DNA of 59,146 bases from positions 1 through 59,146 of the forward strand of contig DALTWK010000009.1 of assembly GCA_029987115.1 (NCBI GenBank), read 5' to 3'. Below, in pieces: positions 35,909-44,776 of the stretch. Under the pieces are notes generated by a model. The model was not told the origin of the DNA and made no database searches. It saw nothing but the letters and a program-made list of their open reading frames with translations. The first letter of the stretch is position 1. Every line of letters begins with the position of its first letter. A program made the translations under genes and the position numbers. Origin of the DNA: Methanocorpusculum sp. (lineage in GTDB: Archaea > Halobacteriota > Methanomicrobia > Methanomicrobiales > Methanocorpusculaceae).

Positions 35909-36703
35909 ATGTCAATAGCATTCACAAAGCTTCATGGAAACGGCAATGATTTCATCCTCATTGACGAGATGAAAGCAGTAATCATACCGGATGAGATGAA
36001 GCCGGAATTCGCCAAAGCATTCTGCGACCGCCGTTTCGGCATAGGAGGAGACGGAATTCTTTTCATCAGCAAATCCGATGCCGCTGATGTGAAAATGCGC
36101 CTGTTCCAGCCGGACGGCAGCGAAGCAGAAATGTGCGGAAACGGCATCCGCTGTCTCGCAAAATATGCATTTGATAAAGAATACACTGAAACAAAAGCAT
36201 TCAAGATTGAGACGCTGGCAGGAATCATGGCAGTCCGCGGAGGATACGACAATGAAGGTGACTTCATGGCAACCATCAATATGGGAGCAGCGGTCTTTGA
36301 TGAGACACGAATCATCGGAAATAAAACCGTATATTCAGTAAACACCGGTGTCCCACATGCAGTTATCTTCGTCGACGATCTTGAGAACCTCGATATTGAA
36401 AAGGAAGCACCGGAAATCCGCCACCACGCATCCTTCAAGAATGGAACCAACGTCAATTTCGTCAAGATAACCGGCGAATCCGATATCGAAATCCGTACCT
36501 TTGAACGCGGTGTTGAAGGAGAGACGCTCTCCTGCGGAACAGGATCTACAGCATGCGCATTAATTGCCGAAAGAGAAGGAAAAGTAACTGGTGATGTTAT
36601 CCACGTCGCAACCGTTGGCGGACCGCTCGACATCACTATTGCCGATCTGCCATTAATGACAGGACCGGCTGAAACTGTTTTTGAAGGAGAACTCTCCTTC
36701 TAA
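35909..36703 (+). CDS. dapF: Diaminopimelate epimerase
   Basis: Converts LL- to meso-diaminopimelate for lysine synthesis. 264 residues, opening FTKLHGNGNDFILID. The catalytic cysteines are in MCGNGIRC (about 75) and LSCGTGSTAC (about 209). VPHAVIFVDD and GTNVNFV are family segments. A TATA-like TTTTATCTA lies about 28 bases before the ATG, so the message is probably leaderless. Confidence 0.95.
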   Translation: MSIAFTKLHGNGNDFILIDEMKAVIIPDEMKPEFAKAFCDRRFGIGGDGILFISKSDAADVKMRLFQPDGSEAEMCGNGIRCLAKYAFDKEYTETKAFKIETLAGIMAVRGGYDNEGDFMATINMGAAVFDETRIIGNKTVYSVNTGVPHAVIFVDDLENLDIEKEAPEIRHHASFKNGTNVNFVKITGESDIEIRTFERGVEGETLSCGTGSTACALIAEREGKVTGDVIHVATVGGPLDITIADLPLMTGPAETVFEGELSF

Positions 36704-36704
36704 T

Positions 36705-37577
36705 TTATTTTTTCAAATAAGCAATCAGGTCGCCTTTTTTAACAGCATGACCGCTGGTCTCCGAGATATGACGGCCGACAGCATCACACTTAATCATCAT
36801 AAGGTAGGCAATCGGCTTTCCGAATTCATATTCCGTCATGCTTTCATAATTCGCAAGACCTTTTGCAATGATGAGCGTGGCATCGGCAACAGCATCCTTC
36901 ACTTCCGGGGGGAAGAACTGAGGATGAGTGCCAAGCTGTTGTCCCCCTCCGCCGAAATACACAGCATCGGCAACCTGGAATAGACCGACTTCTTCTGCTT
37001 CTTTTATGGTGACGTCATTCAGCATCGGACCTTCCTTGACCATGACGGTTACAGAAGAACCGGTCTCTTTCAGTTTCTGAATGAATTGCATATCAAACAG
37101 GACTTCGCCGCAGTTGTCGGTGAAATAAACAACACGTTTTGCAAGGGGGAAGAACTGTTCAGAATCGTCAATGGCAAGACCATGCGTGAATATCTCTTTG
37201 AAAAACGCGGTAAAGTTCTCTGCCACAGTATGTCCAGTGACGCCGTAGTCCATTGCATTCCCAATTACTGACGCAATAAGCGCATCATGAAGCGTAGAAA
37301 TCATCGGCTGAACTGCTGCGAGGACGTCAGCTGCACGACTATTGTCACGTTCTTTGATTTCGACATACAGATCCTGAGATCCTGCCATCTGATAACAGAG
37401 ACGGTGCATGCGCCCGGACGCAACTGCAGCACCTTCGTCCCTCGAGACTCCTTCATCAAACGTTTCAAGACATGCAGCAACAATCTCGTCCAGACGCTGC
37501 TCGTCACGGACAACATATGCCGCCTGAGACCGAATTTTATCTTTCAGACAGTTGCGACATTCTGGGGCAAGTTTCAT
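36705..37577 (-). CDS. DUF89-family damage-control phosphatase
   Basis: 290 residues from the ATG at 37577, with GGAG about eight bases upstream. N-terminal CRNCLKDK, central YFTDNCGEVLFDMQFI (metal-binding Asp-Asn) and KGLANYESM near the C-terminus are DUF89 hallmarks. Members are metal-dependent phosphatases that remove damaged phosphometabolites; the substrate here is unknown. Confidence 0.85.
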   Translation of the reverse strand: MKLAPECRNCLKDKIRSQAAYVVRDEQRLDEIVAACLETFDEGVSRDEGAAVASGRMHRLCYQMAGSQDLYVEIKERDNSRAADVLAAVQPMISTLHDALIASVIGNAMDYGVTGHTVAENFTAFFKEIFTHGLAIDDSEQFFPLAKRVVYFTDNCGEVLFDMQFIQKLKETGSSVTVMVKEGPMLNDVTIKEAEEVGLFQVADAVYFGGGGQQLGTHPQFFPPEVKDAVADATLIIAKGLANYESMTEYEFGKPIAYLMMIKCDAVGRHISETSGHAVKKGDLIAYLKK

Positions 37578-37599
37578 AGATATCTCCAAAACAAGTAAA

Positions 37600-37672
37600 T
37601 GGGACCGCCGCGATTTGAACGCGAGTCAGAAGACCCCCAGTCTCCTAGGATGCCAGGCTACCCTACGATCCC
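37600..37672 (-). tRNA. tRNA-Pro (GGG)
   Basis: 73 nt. Acceptor GGGATCG pairs with CGGTCCC (one G-T), discriminator A. The anticodon arm GGAGA-CTGGGGG-TCTTC gives anticodon GGG. The T-loop contains TTCAAAT. CCA is not encoded. Confidence 0.93.
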
Positions 37673-37759
37673 TCTTCTTATTAATTAGACGCGCTGCTAT
37701 TAGAGACTTTTCTTATCATCAGAAACAGAGAAAAAACAGATTCAAAAAAAAAAGATATT

Positions 37760-39346
37760 TTATTCTTCTTTCTTTTTCTCGATGCGGAGATCACGCGGGA
37801 CAATGTATAAACCGGTGTAGGTCTTTTCAAGAGCAGAATCGGAGTTCTTTTCGGTGCAGAGACTGACAACAATCATTGCAATCACAGCTCCGGCCAGTGC
37901 AATAATGGAGTAGTGAACTGGAAGAGCGTCCCATCCGAACATGACGTATCCGTACTTTGAGTACCAGCCGAAGATAAGCGTGAGGAGCAGACCGGTAATC
38001 ATGGAGGCGATTGCTCCTTTGGCATTTGCACGTTTCCAGAAGAGACCTGCAATAAGCGGGATGGCAAACGCACACATCATCAACGAGATACCGAGCCAGA
38101 TGATGAAGGTCAACATATCCGTCTTGAACAGAGCAAGGACAAGGGAGATTGCTGCTGCACAGAATACCGCAATACGGCTGACGCGAATGACCTGACGTTC
38201 GGTTGCCTTTGGTTTAATCATAGTCTTGAAGATGTTCCAGGAGAACTCAGTACCGACAGTAAGCATCAGACGATCTGTTGTCGACATGACTGCAGACAGG
38301 ACAATCACGGCAAACAGAGCAGTAATGAAAATGGTCGGACTTGCCTCCTGAATACCAACAAGAATGGTAAAGTCAGGGTTTGAAGTCAGGAGAGACATAC
38401 CGTTTTCGCTGATAGCTCCATTCTCCGCCATTGCTCTGACGCCGAATCCGCAGATTTTGATTAAGACCATAACAACCAGGTAGATACCGAATGCTATGAC
38501 CGGTGCCCAACGGAAGTAGGACGGTTTCTTTGCGGCAAAGACGTTGCTGATAACATGCGGAGCACAGGCAAGACCGAGAATAAGCATGAGACCCCAGGTT
38601 GCCAGATACTCAGGCGTACAGTAGGCGTATGCCGCATAGTTCGTCTCGAATGCCGGAAGAACCAGCTGCGGATCAACTGCTGCAAGCATATTGTTGATAA
38701 CCTCAATTCCGCCAGCTGCACTGAGAATGAATGGTGTAACCAGTATAACGCCGAAGATGAGAATCAAACCCTGTACAAGACCCGTCCAGGATACCGCATA
38801 CAAACCGCCGATAACAGTGTAAGCAGTAATAATAATACCTGAAACCAGCAGCGCAATCCACTGTGGCATACCGAATGCCCACATTAGAACAACACTGATA
38901 GCAGTGTATTGTCCAACAAGGTAGACTAAGGATACAACAACACTTGATCCAGCAGTCAGGGCGCGAAGTCCCTTGTTGTTTTCGTACCGCATAGTAAAGT
39001 AGTCGGCAATGGTCATGCATCCCTGTTTCTTACCAATCTGATTCAGTTTTGAACCGAAGATAATGATGCAGGCAGACGCTGCAAGTGGCACAAATATTGC
39101 TTCCCACATTCCCGGCCATCCGCTTGCATATCCAAATTCGCTTGTTCCAATCAGGGTCATTCCACTACAGATAGAACAAACAATAAGGAGCGTGAACAGC
39201 CAAAATCCAAGTCCTCTGCCCGCAAGCATATAATCTTCCGAGTTTTTGATTTTCTTGGAGGCCCATACGCCAATTCCTAACAGTACCACAAGGTAGACAA
39301 CAATCATTATTACCGTAACCGCGGTACTTTCTGTTCCTAACGCCAT
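37760..39346 (-). CDS. Sodium:solute symporter family protein
   Basis: 528 residues with about 13 membrane helices, of the SSS (PutP/PanF) family. Typical parts are LGIGVWASKKIKNSEDYMLAGRGLGFWL (about 20-47), the GQYTAISVVLMWAFGMPQW region, and SAVMSTTDRLMLTVGTEFSWNIFK (about 355-378). The solute may be an amino or carboxylic acid; the sequence does not decide. The start ATG shares its A with the stop of the 37-residue ORF just upstream. Confidence 0.87.
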   Translation of the reverse strand: MALGTESTAVTVIMIVVYLVVLLGIGVWASKKIKNSEDYMLAGRGLGFWLFTLLIVCSICSGMTLIGTSEFGYASGWPGMWEAIFVPLAASACIIIFGSKLNQIGKKQGCMTIADYFTMRYENNKGLRALTAGSSVVVSLVYLVGQYTAISVVLMWAFGMPQWIALLVSGIIITAYTVIGGLYAVSWTGLVQGLILIFGVILVTPFILSAAGGIEVINNMLAAVDPQLVLPAFETNYAAYAYCTPEYLATWGLMLILGLACAPHVISNVFAAKKPSYFRWAPVIAFGIYLVVMVLIKICGFGVRAMAENGAISENGMSLLTSNPDFTILVGIQEASPTIFITALFAVIVLSAVMSTTDRLMLTVGTEFSWNIFKTMIKPKATERQVIRVSRIAVFCAAAISLVLALFKTDMLTFIIWLGISLMMCAFAIPLIAGLFWKRANAKGAIASMITGLLLTLIFGWYSKYGYVMFGWDALPVHYSIIALAGAVIAMIVVSLCTEKNSDSALEKTYTGLYIVPRDLRIEKKKEE

Positions 39347-39459
39347 TAGTTATCCCTCACTTTTGGGAAGAAAACTCCCCACAATATCAGAATAAGAAAG
39401 AGAAAAGCTACAGCTCCAACGAAAACGAAGACCGTAAACTCAGGCAATCCTAATATCAT
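39346..39459 (-). CDS. Symporter small accessory membrane protein, 37 residues
   Basis: The reading MILGLPEFTVFVFVGAVAFL continues as one hydrophobic helix ending in WGVFFPKVRDN. Its TAA overlaps the ATG of the symporter (TAATG), so the two are translationally coupled. A minus-strand TTATATG about 29 bases before the ATG suits a leaderless start. It fits the small one-helix accessory proteins encoded just before SSS-family symporters. Confidence 0.75.
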   Translation of the reverse strand: MILGLPEFTVFVFVGAVAFLFLILILWGVFFPKVRDN

Positions 39460-39623
39460 AATACAACATGCACCGTGCTAACATATAACATGATAGGGTA
39501 CTTTCAAAAAAAGAGGAGGATAAAACCGCTGAATTAAGGTGATTTGGCGGAAACAGGACACATCGCGCAGACGAGATTAAATAGAAATGAAAGCATATTC
39601 ATAATCAGCGAACAAGGTGGAAA

Positions 39624-41105
39624 ATGCAGAGCGTAACTGAATGGCTGGATTCAACTGCGGCTGAATACCCGGATAAACCTGCACTTTTCGATGAATATGA
39701 GACACTGACTTTTGCAGAATACCGACGAAAAGCGCTTGCAATTGCCAGGGAATTATTTCTCCGGAACTGCCGAGAGAAACCGGTTGTCGTTTTCCTTGAA
39801 AAAGGCATTCGGATTCCGGTCTCATTTCTCGGGATAGCCTACAGCGGCAACTTTTATACACCTATTGATCCGGAAATGCCCCCGGCAAGAATCCGAAAGA
39901 TTCTGGAAAATCTGCAGCCGGAACTGGTCATCACCGAAAAATCACTGAAGGACAATTTTGCAGAAACAGGGTTCGATGGAGAATATCTGTTCTATGAAGA
40001 CATAACTGAACAGGAAACTGATGCGGAACTCATTTCCGCAATTTCAAAGGATTCAGAGAACCTCTTGTACGTCCTCTATACATCAGGATCAACGGGCGTC
40101 CCGAAAGGCGTCGGAATTACCCACCGTTCTGTCTTCAATTATATCAACTGGGTAACAGACACATTCCAAATTACGGAAAATGACTCGTTCGGGAACCAGG
40201 CACCTTTCTACTTTGATAATTCAATCCTTGACATCTATTCTTCCCTAAAAACCGGAGCTGAACTGCATATTATTCCGAAAACCCTCTTTTCCCAGCCGGT
40301 TCCGCTCCTTAAATATCTGAAAGAGAAAAACATCACCACCATCTTCTGGGTTCCCTCCGCCTTGATAGTGGTTTCAAAACTCAGAGCATTGAAAAATGTA
40401 GACGTATCTGACACTCTGAAACGTGTCCTCTTCTGTGGAGAGGTGATGCCGAACAAGCAGCTGAATTACTGGAGACAGTATCTGCCGCATGTACAGTATG
40501 CAAACCTTTACGGACCAACAGAAATTACAGATGCCTGTACCTACTATATTGTCAACAGACCTTTTGACGACAGCGAACCGCTCCCCATCGGAAAAGCAAT
40601 CAGCAATGTGGAAATCCTCCTATTAGACGGTGATGAGGAAGCAGAAAAAGGAGAAATCTGTGTGAAAGGCATCTGTCTTTCACCAGGATATTACCACAAC
40701 CCGGAAAAAACCGCGGAAGCCTTTGTACCCAATCCGATGAATCCGACAGAAACAATGTACCGAACAGGAGATATCGGACAATATAATACAAAAGGAGAAC
40801 TCCTCTACCTCGGAAGAAAAGATTTCCAGATTAAACACCGGGGACATAGAATCGAACTCGGCGAGATAGAAACAGCCGTGTCCTCATTGGAAGGAGTATC
40901 AGTATGCTGTTGTCTCTACGATAAGATTCACCAGAAAATTGTACTGTTTCTGGAAAAAGGAGCGGATGAAAAACAGGTTGAAACCGGCATAAAAAAACTG
41001 CTCCCTGACTATATGATGCCGAACAAAATCATTATCTTAGAGAAGATGCCTATTAACAGTAACGGAAAAACCGACAGAGTGAAACTCAAGGAGTATCTTA
41101 CATGA
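39624..41105 (+). CDS. DltA-like amino-acid adenylation enzyme
   Basis: 493 residues, a stand-alone adenylation domain about as long as DltA (D-alanine:carrier ligase). It has LYTSGSTGVPKGV (about 151-163), YGPTE (about 296-300), YRTGD, and the RKDFQIKHRGHRIELGEIE hinge, with the catalytic lysine in NSNGKTDR. Asp198 in FYFDNS sits where amino-acid adenylating enzymes bind the amino group. Cys271 in LFCGEVMP matches the Cys noted for D-Ala selection in DltA. AAGGTGG precedes the ATG and a TATA-like ATTAAATA lies about 45 bases upstream. Its stop overlaps the formyltransferase start. The likely job is loading an amino acid onto the carrier protein encoded two genes on. Confidence 0.8.
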   Translation: MQSVTEWLDSTAAEYPDKPALFDEYETLTFAEYRRKALAIARELFLRNCREKPVVVFLEKGIRIPVSFLGIAYSGNFYTPIDPEMPPARIRKILENLQPELVITEKSLKDNFAETGFDGEYLFYEDITEQETDAELISAISKDSENLLYVLYTSGSTGVPKGVGITHRSVFNYINWVTDTFQITENDSFGNQAPFYFDNSILDIYSSLKTGAELHIIPKTLFSQPVPLLKYLKEKNITTIFWVPSALIVVSKLRALKNVDVSDTLKRVLFCGEVMPNKQLNYWRQYLPHVQYANLYGPTEITDACTYYIVNRPFDDSEPLPIGKAISNVEILLLDGDEEAEKGEICVKGICLSPGYYHNPEKTAEAFVPNPMNPTETMYRTGDIGQYNTKGELLYLGRKDFQIKHRGHRIELGEIETAVSSLEGVSVCCCLYDKIHQKIVLFLEKGADEKQVETGIKKLLPDYMMPNKIIILEKMPINSNGKTDRVKLKEYLT

Positions 41106-41962
41106 CAAAAGGAATATTTGAGCGAATCGTTATCATCGGCTACGGAAAAATTACCGGAGAAGTTCTGTCCTTTGTAAACTCACAGAAAGAGAAATACGGC
41201 TATCAGATGGAGTTTATTGAGTACGAAATTCACCCAGTCAGCATTACCCATAAAATATGTACAAACGAGGGAATTCCATACTCACTGATTCCGGAGAAGG
41301 CAAAAGTCACTGAAAAACTGATGGCCCTGACGGAAAAGACGCTGATTATCAGTGCAAGCAACAACTACCTCTTCCCGGCAGATATCGTCCACAAAGAAAA
41401 CATCACAGTCATCAACTTCCACAATGCACTTCTTCCGAAGTTCCCAGGTAGAAACGCTCCGTCCTGGGCAATGTTTGAAGGCGAAACAGAAGCAGGAATC
41501 ACCTGGCATTATGTAACCCCGGGAGTCGATGACGGTGCAATCATCATCCAGAAGAAAACACAGATTCTTCCTGACATGAAAGCCTATGAACTTGCAGGGG
41601 AACTGATGAAGATTGCATTCGAAGGATTTACCGAGAGTTTCGAAGGAGTTGTCACAGGTACTGCAGAAGTCACCCACCAGGTCTTCCCGCCGAACCGGAA
41701 GATCTATCTTTCAAAGATGGTTCCAGCTGAGGGCAAGTTCAGCCTCACCGATAATCCGGAAGACATCTACCGTCTCCTGAGATCAACTGACTACGGTCTG
41801 AATGACATTTTCCCGCACATGCAGACAGAATACAATGGAAAGACCATTGAAATTACCCGATACCGCAAGATTACTGCAGATAAAAAAGAGGAAGACGGAA
41901 AGTCCCTTTACCTCCCGCTCCCAGAAGGATTCCTCCTTAAGTTGAAATATAAGGAACTCTAA
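41102..41962 (+). CDS. Methionyl-tRNA/sugar formyltransferase-fold protein
   Basis: 286 residues. The N-terminal domain has the formyltransferase catalytic trio Asn105-x-His107 (VINFHNALLPKFPG) and Asp144 (GVDDGAII). The C-terminal region (about 190-286) holds YLSKMVPAEGKFSL, as in methionyl-tRNA or amino-sugar formyltransferases. Archaea do not formylate initiator tRNA, so another acceptor is expected. It is translationally coupled to the adenylation gene (ATGA) and followed after 14 bp by the carrier protein, so formylation of a carrier-bound or released amino acid is a fair inference. Confidence 0.75.
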   Translation: MTKGIFERIVIIGYGKITGEVLSFVNSQKEKYGYQMEFIEYEIHPVSITHKICTNEGIPYSLIPEKAKVTEKLMALTEKTLIISASNNYLFPADIVHKENITVINFHNALLPKFPGRNAPSWAMFEGETEAGITWHYVTPGVDDGAIIIQKKTQILPDMKAYELAGELMKIAFEGFTESFEGVVTGTAEVTHQVFPPNRKIYLSKMVPAEGKFSLTDNPEDIYRLLRSTDYGLNDIFPHMQTEYNGKTIEITRYRKITADKKEEDGKSLYLPLPEGFLLKLKYKEL

Positions 41963-41976
41963 ACCTAATAGAAACT

Positions 41977-42213
41977 ATGTCCAACGAAGAGAGAATACTT
42001 AAAGTCCTCGCAGGTATCAACGAAAAGATTCTGACCTATGACGGACCGAATATGATGGAAGACGGTACCCTCGATTCCTTTGAACTGATTGAAATCGTCA
42101 GCCAGTTAGAAGAAGAATTCGATATCGAAATCGATGCAGAATACGCAGTAGTTGAAAACTTCGGCAACAAAGAATCCATCATTGCTCTGATGAACAAACT
42201 CCTCGCTGAGTAA
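41977..42213 (+). CDS. DltC-like acyl/peptidyl carrier protein
   Basis: 78 residues, the same length as DltC. The attachment motif is GTLDSFELIEIVSQLEEEFDIEI, with Ser34 as the expected 4'-phosphopantetheine site. It is acidic throughout. Carrier proteins are uncommon in archaea, and a phosphopantetheinyl transferase would have to be encoded elsewhere. It is the third gene of the adenylation-formyltransferase-carrier unit. Confidence 0.82.
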   Translation: MSNEERILKVLAGINEKILTYDGPNMMEDGTLDSFELIEIVSQLEEEFDIEIDAEYAVVENFGNKESIIALMNKLLAE

Positions 42214-42303
42214 AAACAACTCAAAATACTTTTTTGAACCAGACTTATTGCTGGATACTACAAGTTCACGTCCGGCAAGGAAGTAGTAAATTAAAAAAGA
42301 GCG

Positions 42304-43305
42304 TTAAAACCAGGCATCAAGTGTTGCCTGACCTTTCTTTGCACCGATTCTATCCAATCCGGCACCGACACGTTCTTCAGTGAATCCGTGCTCTTCACAA
42401 AGAATCTCAAGAACCCGATCCCGATTTGGAGATCTGGATTCTATAGTGTAGTCAGTGGTTACATCCGGATGAAGGAAATAATTCAAAAGTAACAGAGGAT
42501 CAGCGGAATTTTCCGCTTCCTGAATGCGGTCTTCGAAGTTTCCTGCTTTTACGATTTTTACAGCTGTTTTTGGTCCGACACCGGATACCCCAGAGTTATA
42601 ATCAGTACCGATAAGAAGAGCTGCCTGAATCAGTTCTTCTCGGGTCAATCCGACACATGCAAGAACATTGGATAGTACCAGGCGTTCCGGATAGAGATTG
42701 ATGACGCGTCCCCGGATTTTGCGTTTTCCGGAGATGGTGATGTTTCGCACCAGAGTCTGGCAACCGAAGAGAAGCGAGTCGTAATCCTGGGAAACAGCAT
42801 AGGTAACATCGCCGTTCTGACTCATGAAGGATGCCTGTGCCTCACCTTCGGATGGGGCCTGAATCCAGGCGATGCCGAGAGCTGTCAGAAGTTCCTTAGC
42901 TGAGTCTTTAACATAAGCATCAACCTTCGAGGAAGCCATTGCATAGCGACGTGCTCCTTCCTCGTCACCTTCCTCCCTTGCACGCTCATATTCTTCTTTT
43001 GCGTGTTCACGGATTTCCTGACGATGTTCAAGGGTTTTCATCTTGAACTCAGGAGGTTTTCCGTCAAAAATATAGACTGGTGTGATATTTTTTTCAATAA
43101 GATTTGCCGAACGAAACAGAAGTCCGCTCAGGTGTGAAGTTACCCTTCCCTCTTCGTCCATTAACGGGGAACCATCCGCCTGACGGATACCGCTCAAAAA
43201 TTGATAGAGCGCGTTGTAGGCATCGATAGCCGCAACGCCTCCTATTGAATCCCAGCCGGGATTCTCTATAGCATCTGAAATGAGAGCCCGAAGCGCAACA
43301 CCCAT
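42304..43305 (-). CDS. fen: Flap endonuclease 1
   Basis: FEN1 removes 5' flaps in Okazaki fragment maturation and repair. 333 residues. N-terminal AAIDAYNALYQFL and FDGKPPEFK, then the internal IQAPSEGEAQASFM and VSQDYDSLLFG, and the H3TH GTDYNSGVSGVGPKTAVKIV supply the metal ligands. The C-terminus QATLDAWF is a PCNA-binding box. Its ATG directly follows the stop of the small membrane protein gene. Confidence 0.95.
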   Translation of the reverse strand: MGVALRALISDAIENPGWDSIGGVAAIDAYNALYQFLSGIRQADGSPLMDEEGRVTSHLSGLLFRSANLIEKNITPVYIFDGKPPEFKMKTLEHRQEIREHAKEEYERAREEGDEEGARRYAMASSKVDAYVKDSAKELLTALGIAWIQAPSEGEAQASFMSQNGDVTYAVSQDYDSLLFGCQTLVRNITISGKRKIRGRVINLYPERLVLSNVLACVGLTREELIQAALLIGTDYNSGVSGVGPKTAVKIVKAGNFEDRIQEAENSADPLLLLNYFLHPDVTTDYTIESRSPNRDRVLEILCEEHGFTEERVGAGLDRIGAKKGQATLDAWF

Positions 43306-43629
43306 TTATCGGTACATCCGGGGTTTATTTTGGGTATTGTTTTCAAGAGATGCCACAATCTGCTGTGCAGTTGCATCCTGCTTTGCGATTAACTGACGGC
43401 CGAGACTTTCCAAGTTTGCGCGCATTGCACGTTCCTGATGGACAGCCGCCTCTTCCATACGTCCGATTTTTACAATAAGAAGGAGAATCAGTCCACCGAG
43501 ACACAGAATCAGAACCAGGACGCCAACCGCAATAATTGCATCCTGCCAGAGTCTCGTAACAATGATAATACCCGAGACAGCCATCAGTGCAATGAGGATT
43601 ATCTCCGGAATAATAGCACGAATATTCAT
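43306..43629 (-). CDS. Small two-helix membrane protein with C-terminal coiled coil
   Basis: 107 residues. Two hydrophobic helices (about 7-24 and 32-53) are followed by a charged heptad-repeat tail (about 56-97). I do not recognise it. The TAA/ATG junction with the FEN1 gene indicates co-translation. The coiled coil faces the cytoplasm if the positive-inside rule holds. Confidence 0.65.
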   Translation of the reverse strand: MNIRAIIPEIILIALMAVSGIIIVTRLWQDAIIAVGVLVLILCLGGLILLLIVKIGRMEEAAVHQERAMRANLESLGRQLIAKQDATAQQIVASLENNTQNKPRMYR

Positions 43630-43670
43630 ACTTTAACTATGGTGACGACCAATTATTAAAGTAACTATAC

Positions 43671-44588
43671 ATGAGCACGCGAACACTCCCTGAACCCCTG
43701 GCTTTTGCAGGGATGGCACTGCTGATGCTGCTTTCTGATGTTATTGCACTTCTGCTGGTGAGTCCTGTTCAGAATGCAGGAATTCTTGCTTTTGATAATC
43801 CCGATACCTTATGGAATATCATCGTTTTCCTCTTCGTGATGCTTGTGGTAACAGCTATTCTGCTGATTCTCATTAAATACAAAGCACAGAAGATTATCAG
43901 CCTAATCCTAGCACTCTGTATTGCTGCGGTCATATTCTACATTGCATTATCACTTCTCGGCCCGATTCTCCCGGTTATTACTGCCTACCTTATTTCTGCA
44001 CTCATAGGCATTGGTATGATTGTTCTCCTCTGGGTGTATCCGGAATGGTATATTATCAATATTGTAGGAATTATCACCTCAGCTGGCTGTGCTGTTATCT
44101 TCGGAGTGTCACTCTCTCCGCTTCCCGTAATTGTTCTCCTGATTCTTTTAATCATCTATGATTTCATATCAGTAAACCATACGAAGCATATGCTGACTTT
44201 GGCCGACGGTGTCATGAAACAGAAGATTCCAATTATGTTCCTTATTCCAAAAACCCGCCATTACTCCTATCGAAAGACCGGTATGGACATAACAGCGGAC
44301 AAATCAGAGCGGAGTGCCTATATGATAGGTATGGGAGATATGATTATGCCGGGAATCCTTGCAATCTCCGCACAGGTGTTTGTCTCCGGCATGACAATCT
44401 TTGGAATCTCCCTTCCAGCAATTGGAACAATAGTTGGATCTGTCATCGGCCTCATTCTCCTAAGCGTACCTATGCGTTCCGGAAAGGCACAGGCAGGTCT
44501 CCCCTTAATCAATTCCTGTGCGATAATTGGATTTTTACTCTGTTGCCTGATTTCCGGGTCTTGGGATTGGGTTGCCATTGGATTCTGA
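43671..44588 (+). CDS. Presenilin-family intramembrane aspartyl protease
   Basis: 305 residues with nine membrane helices. The first catalytic aspartate is in LIIYDFISV (about 163), the second in GMGDMIMPG (GxGD motif, about 221-224), and the third motif AGLPLI (about 274) stands for the family's PALP. These are the presenilin homologues known structurally from a Methanoculleus protein. It cleaves transmembrane segments; the substrates are unknown. It is divergent from the small membrane protein gene, about 40 bp apart. Confidence 0.9.
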   Translation: MSTRTLPEPLAFAGMALLMLLSDVIALLLVSPVQNAGILAFDNPDTLWNIIVFLFVMLVVTAILLILIKYKAQKIISLILALCIAAVIFYIALSLLGPILPVITAYLISALIGIGMIVLLWVYPEWYIINIVGIITSAGCAVIFGVSLSPLPVIVLLILLIIYDFISVNHTKHMLTLADGVMKQKIPIMFLIPKTRHYSYRKTGMDITADKSERSAYMIGMGDMIMPGILAISAQVFVSGMTIFGISLPAIGTIVGSVIGLILLSVPMRSGKAQAGLPLINSCAIIGFLLCCLISGSWDWVAIGF

Positions 44589-44649
44589 TATCAATCTGTA
44601 AAATACGAAACCTTAAATAAGTCACAGTCCTATAGTTAAAGGCACTGTT

Positions 44650-44721
44650 GCATCGATAGTGTAGTGGTTATCACTAGGCGTTGCCAACGCCTAAACTCGG
44701 GTTCGAGTCCCGGTCGATGCA
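44650..44721 (+). tRNA. tRNA-Gly (GCC)
   Basis: 72 nt. Acceptor GCATCGA pairs with TCGATGC, discriminator A. The anticodon arm AGGCG-TTGCCAA-CGCCT gives GCC. The T-arm has GGGTTCGAGTCCC. CCA is not encoded. A TATA-like CTTAAATAA lies about 35 bases upstream. Confidence 0.96.
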
Positions 44722-44776
44722 CTCTTTTCAGTTTTGTTACCCAATACCTAAATCTATTCAACACCAATAGGTATGC

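Noticed and set aside
37741..37757. A10 run just after the symporter gene, as a switch candidate
   Set aside because: It lies downstream of the coding end in the minus-strand sense and outside any promoter or reading frame, so slippage would have no evident effect; it is probably part of a terminator.
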